Source: JAGPUQ01 sp036961295 (GTDB taxonomy: Bacteria > Pseudomonadota > Gammaproteobacteria > Pseudomonadales > Porticoccaceae). Taken from it: a stretch of DNA of 64,000 bases. Where the stretch lies: positions 1,488,001 to 1,552,000 of the forward strand of contig JBALVX010000001.1 in assembly GCA_036961295.1 (NCBI GenBank), written 5' to 3'. Position numbers and translations under genes: made by a program. The stretch's first letter is position 1. Each line of letters begins with the position of its first letter. The notes below the pieces were generated by a model. That model was not told the origin of the DNA. It did no database searches and saw only the letters and a list, made by a program, of their open reading frames with translations. Shown one piece after another: positions 62,847-64,000 of the stretch.

Positions 62847-63536
62847 TCAGTTGTACTCAATTGGCTCGTGGGCCTCGGCCGTATTAGGGCGCTCGGGTTC
62901 CGGTTCAGGTATGCGCTTGCGGGGATCTTTATAAATACCCAACCAACTGCCAACACGACGAAACACCGCTTTTACCAGGCGCCAAAGCTTGGGAGCTAAC
63001 CAAATCACCAGCGCTGCGAAAATAATCATCGCCGCCACAAACAACCACGGGTGATTAAACATCGCCCACAGTCCACCAAATACCATGACATCCTCGGTAA
63101 TCGAGGCACCCCAATTCGAGAATGGCTCGGGCGAGGTATTGATCAGTACTCGCGACGAAGCTTTAGTAAAATGACTGCCGGTAGCCATAGCGCCACCGAT
63201 CAGCCCGGCACCTATTTGCAAGGCAGGAGTCACATCACCTACCGCACCTGCGGCAAGTAAGACCCCCGCCGGAATGCGAATAAAGGTGTGCAGAGTATCC
63301 CAACCCGTGTCCAGGCCCGGGGTCTTATCGGCGAAGAACTCCACCACATACATCAACACAGCTAAACCGATAACCAAAGGATCTTGCAGTATTTGTAGTT
63401 CGGCAGGTAAAGCAATATTACCGGTGGCGCCGGCGATGCCCAGTACAGCAACGGCAGCGTAGAGATTAATGCCACTGGCCCAACCTACGCCAAGCACCAG
63501 TGCAATTGTGGCTATGAGTTCCTGGTAAGCATCCAT
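62847..63536 (-). CDS. DUF4126 membrane protein
   Basis: A 229-residue inner-membrane protein with about five or six hydrophobic segments. Gly/Ala-rich helices such as ATIALVLGVGWASGINLYAAVAVLG and GAVGDVTPALQIGAGLIGGAMATGSHFTKA are typical of DUF4126. The C-terminus is polar with Pro/Glu (PEPEPERPN). Function unknown. It sits between recA and recX on their strand, an uncommon insertion into a usually adjacent pair. Confidence 0.88.
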   Translation of the reverse strand: MDAYQELIATIALVLGVGWASGINLYAAVAVLGIAGATGNIALPAELQILQDPLVIGLAVLMYVVEFFADKTPGLDTGWDTLHTFIRIPAGVLLAAGAVGDVTPALQIGAGLIGGAMATGSHFTKASSRVLINTSPEPFSNWGASITEDVMVFGGLWAMFNHPWLFVAAMIIFAALVIWLAPKLWRLVKAVFRRVGSWLGIYKDPRKRIPEPEPERPNTAEAHEPIEYN

Positions 63537-63724
63537 TGGTAGACTCTCGGCTGTTTTGGTTATCCCGCTCGTCCCATAAGCCTATGCGCAGCGATCAAAT
63601 ATGGCAAATCTATGTTCGGGGCGGCATTTATTACCAGAGCAACATACCACGCCAGTATTAACGCGCCTGCACTACCGCATGTATTGCCAAACAAAAGCCG
63701 ATTAGTACCGTAAACAAGTCTGCT

Positions 63725-63744
63725 AAGCCTTACTCACCTTACTT
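63725..63744 (-). repeat. 10-base repeat overlapping the recA stop
   Basis: On the minus strand AAGTAAGGTG (63735-63744) is followed by AGTAAGGCTT (63725-63734). The first unit contains the recA TAA (63739-63741). Confidence 0.45.
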
Positions 63745-64000
63745 CACTGATTGTATCGCAGGCGTCTCTGACTCCATCTCTGACTCCAAGCCCTGCGTGC
63801 CACTCACATCGTCAGCGGCACTGCCTTCGCCAGCCTTCGGTTCCACTGCCAACAGCTGCTTGCGGATTTTAGTTTCAATTTCCTGGCTAATTTCAGGGTG
63901 TGTGCGCAAATATTCGCAGGAATTGCTTTTGCCCTGGCCAATTTTTTCACCTTCGTAGGAATACCAGGCACCGGCTTTATTCACAAAGCCACATTGCACG
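63739..64000 (-). CDS. recA: RecA recombinase, C-terminal part (runs off the window)
   Basis: The last 86 residues of RecA. VNKAGAWYSYEGEKIGQGKSN is the conserved end of the core; CEYLRTHPEISQEIETKIRKQLL follows, and then an acidic tail rich in Glu, Ser and Asp that normally modulates DNA binding. The ATP-binding core and start lie beyond 64000. Downstream on the same strand are DUF4126 and recX. Confidence 0.97.
   Translation of the reverse strand, partial: VQCGFVNKAGAWYSYEGEKIGQGKSNSCEYLRTHPEISQEIETKIRKQLLAVEPKAGEGSAADDVSGTQGLESEMESETPAIQSVK

Overview
The window is a chromosomal segment of a free-living gammaproteobacterium. Gene order resembles Pseudomonas and the Cellvibrionales/Spongiibacterales marine lineages: pilMNOPQ-aroK-aroB-(gap)-gltB-gltD-hemE, algZ-algR-hemC-hemD-hemX-hemY divergent from argH-lptM-lysA-dapF-DUF484-xerC, and recA-recX-alaS-lysC-csrA-tRNA-Ser. 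The family placement is inferred from synteny and protein character, not from a tree. No prophage, IS element, rRNA or CRISPR array was found; one tRNA gene is present.

Layout. 1-3.1 kb: end of a peroxiredoxin gene and an acyl-CoA dehydrogenase/acyl-CoA ligase pair resembling cyclohexanecarboxylate activation (AliB/AliA type). 3.2-8.8 kb: orn, a small MscS channel, rsgA, psd and a degenerate HD-GYP protein. 9-18.2 kb: hemE, gltD, gltB, aroB and aroK. 18.2-23.2 kb: type IV pilus operon pilMNOPQ, read leftward into aroK. 23.4-30.3 kb: ponA, cysQ, nudE, yrfG, hslR and pckA (the E. coli mrcA-to-pckA neighbourhood without hslO). 30.5-36.8 kb: algZR-hemCDXY. 36.9-42.5 kb: argH to xerC. 42.7-44.9 kb: a glnK-amtB unit with a predicted sigma-54 promoter and NtrC site, followed by a second glnK. 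45.3-49 kb: yifB and a K+-dependent-type membrane pyrophosphatase. 49.2-54.2 kb: mixed accessory genes (lipoprotein, LpxL-like acyltransferase, HAD phosphatase, [2Fe-2S] ferredoxin, crotonase, WecA-like glycosyltransferase). 54.2-59.2 kb: a duplicated hairpin module beside tRNA-Ser, then csrA, lysC and alaS. 59.4-64 kb: HIT, Trm112, M23 peptidase, YheT-like hydrolase, recX, DUF4126 and the 3' end of recA.

The most unusual signal is not a gene. Many 3' ends (orn, rsgA, psd, ponA, hslR, pckA, glnK, lysC, trm112, DUF4126, recA) are followed by degenerate short tandem repeats whose units usually carry TAA, TAG or TGA on the coding strand. Periods are mostly 10, 13, 14, 19 or 28 bases, which are not multiples of three, so the stops fall in more than one frame. 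Within coding regions and at the in-frame alaS leader, the tandem repeats instead have periods of 6, 12, 15 or 18 bases (hemD twice, M23 tail, cysQ N-terminus, alaS leader). This suggests a genome prone to short tandem expansion under frame-dependent selection.

Other points: a possible AUC start for the Trm112 gene, an HD-GYP protein lacking metal ligands, an LpxL-family protein without its catalytic acid, a DUF4126 gene between recA and recX, and tRNA-Ser 3' fragments repeated with a three-hairpin element. All calls were made by eye from sequence; no similarity search was run.
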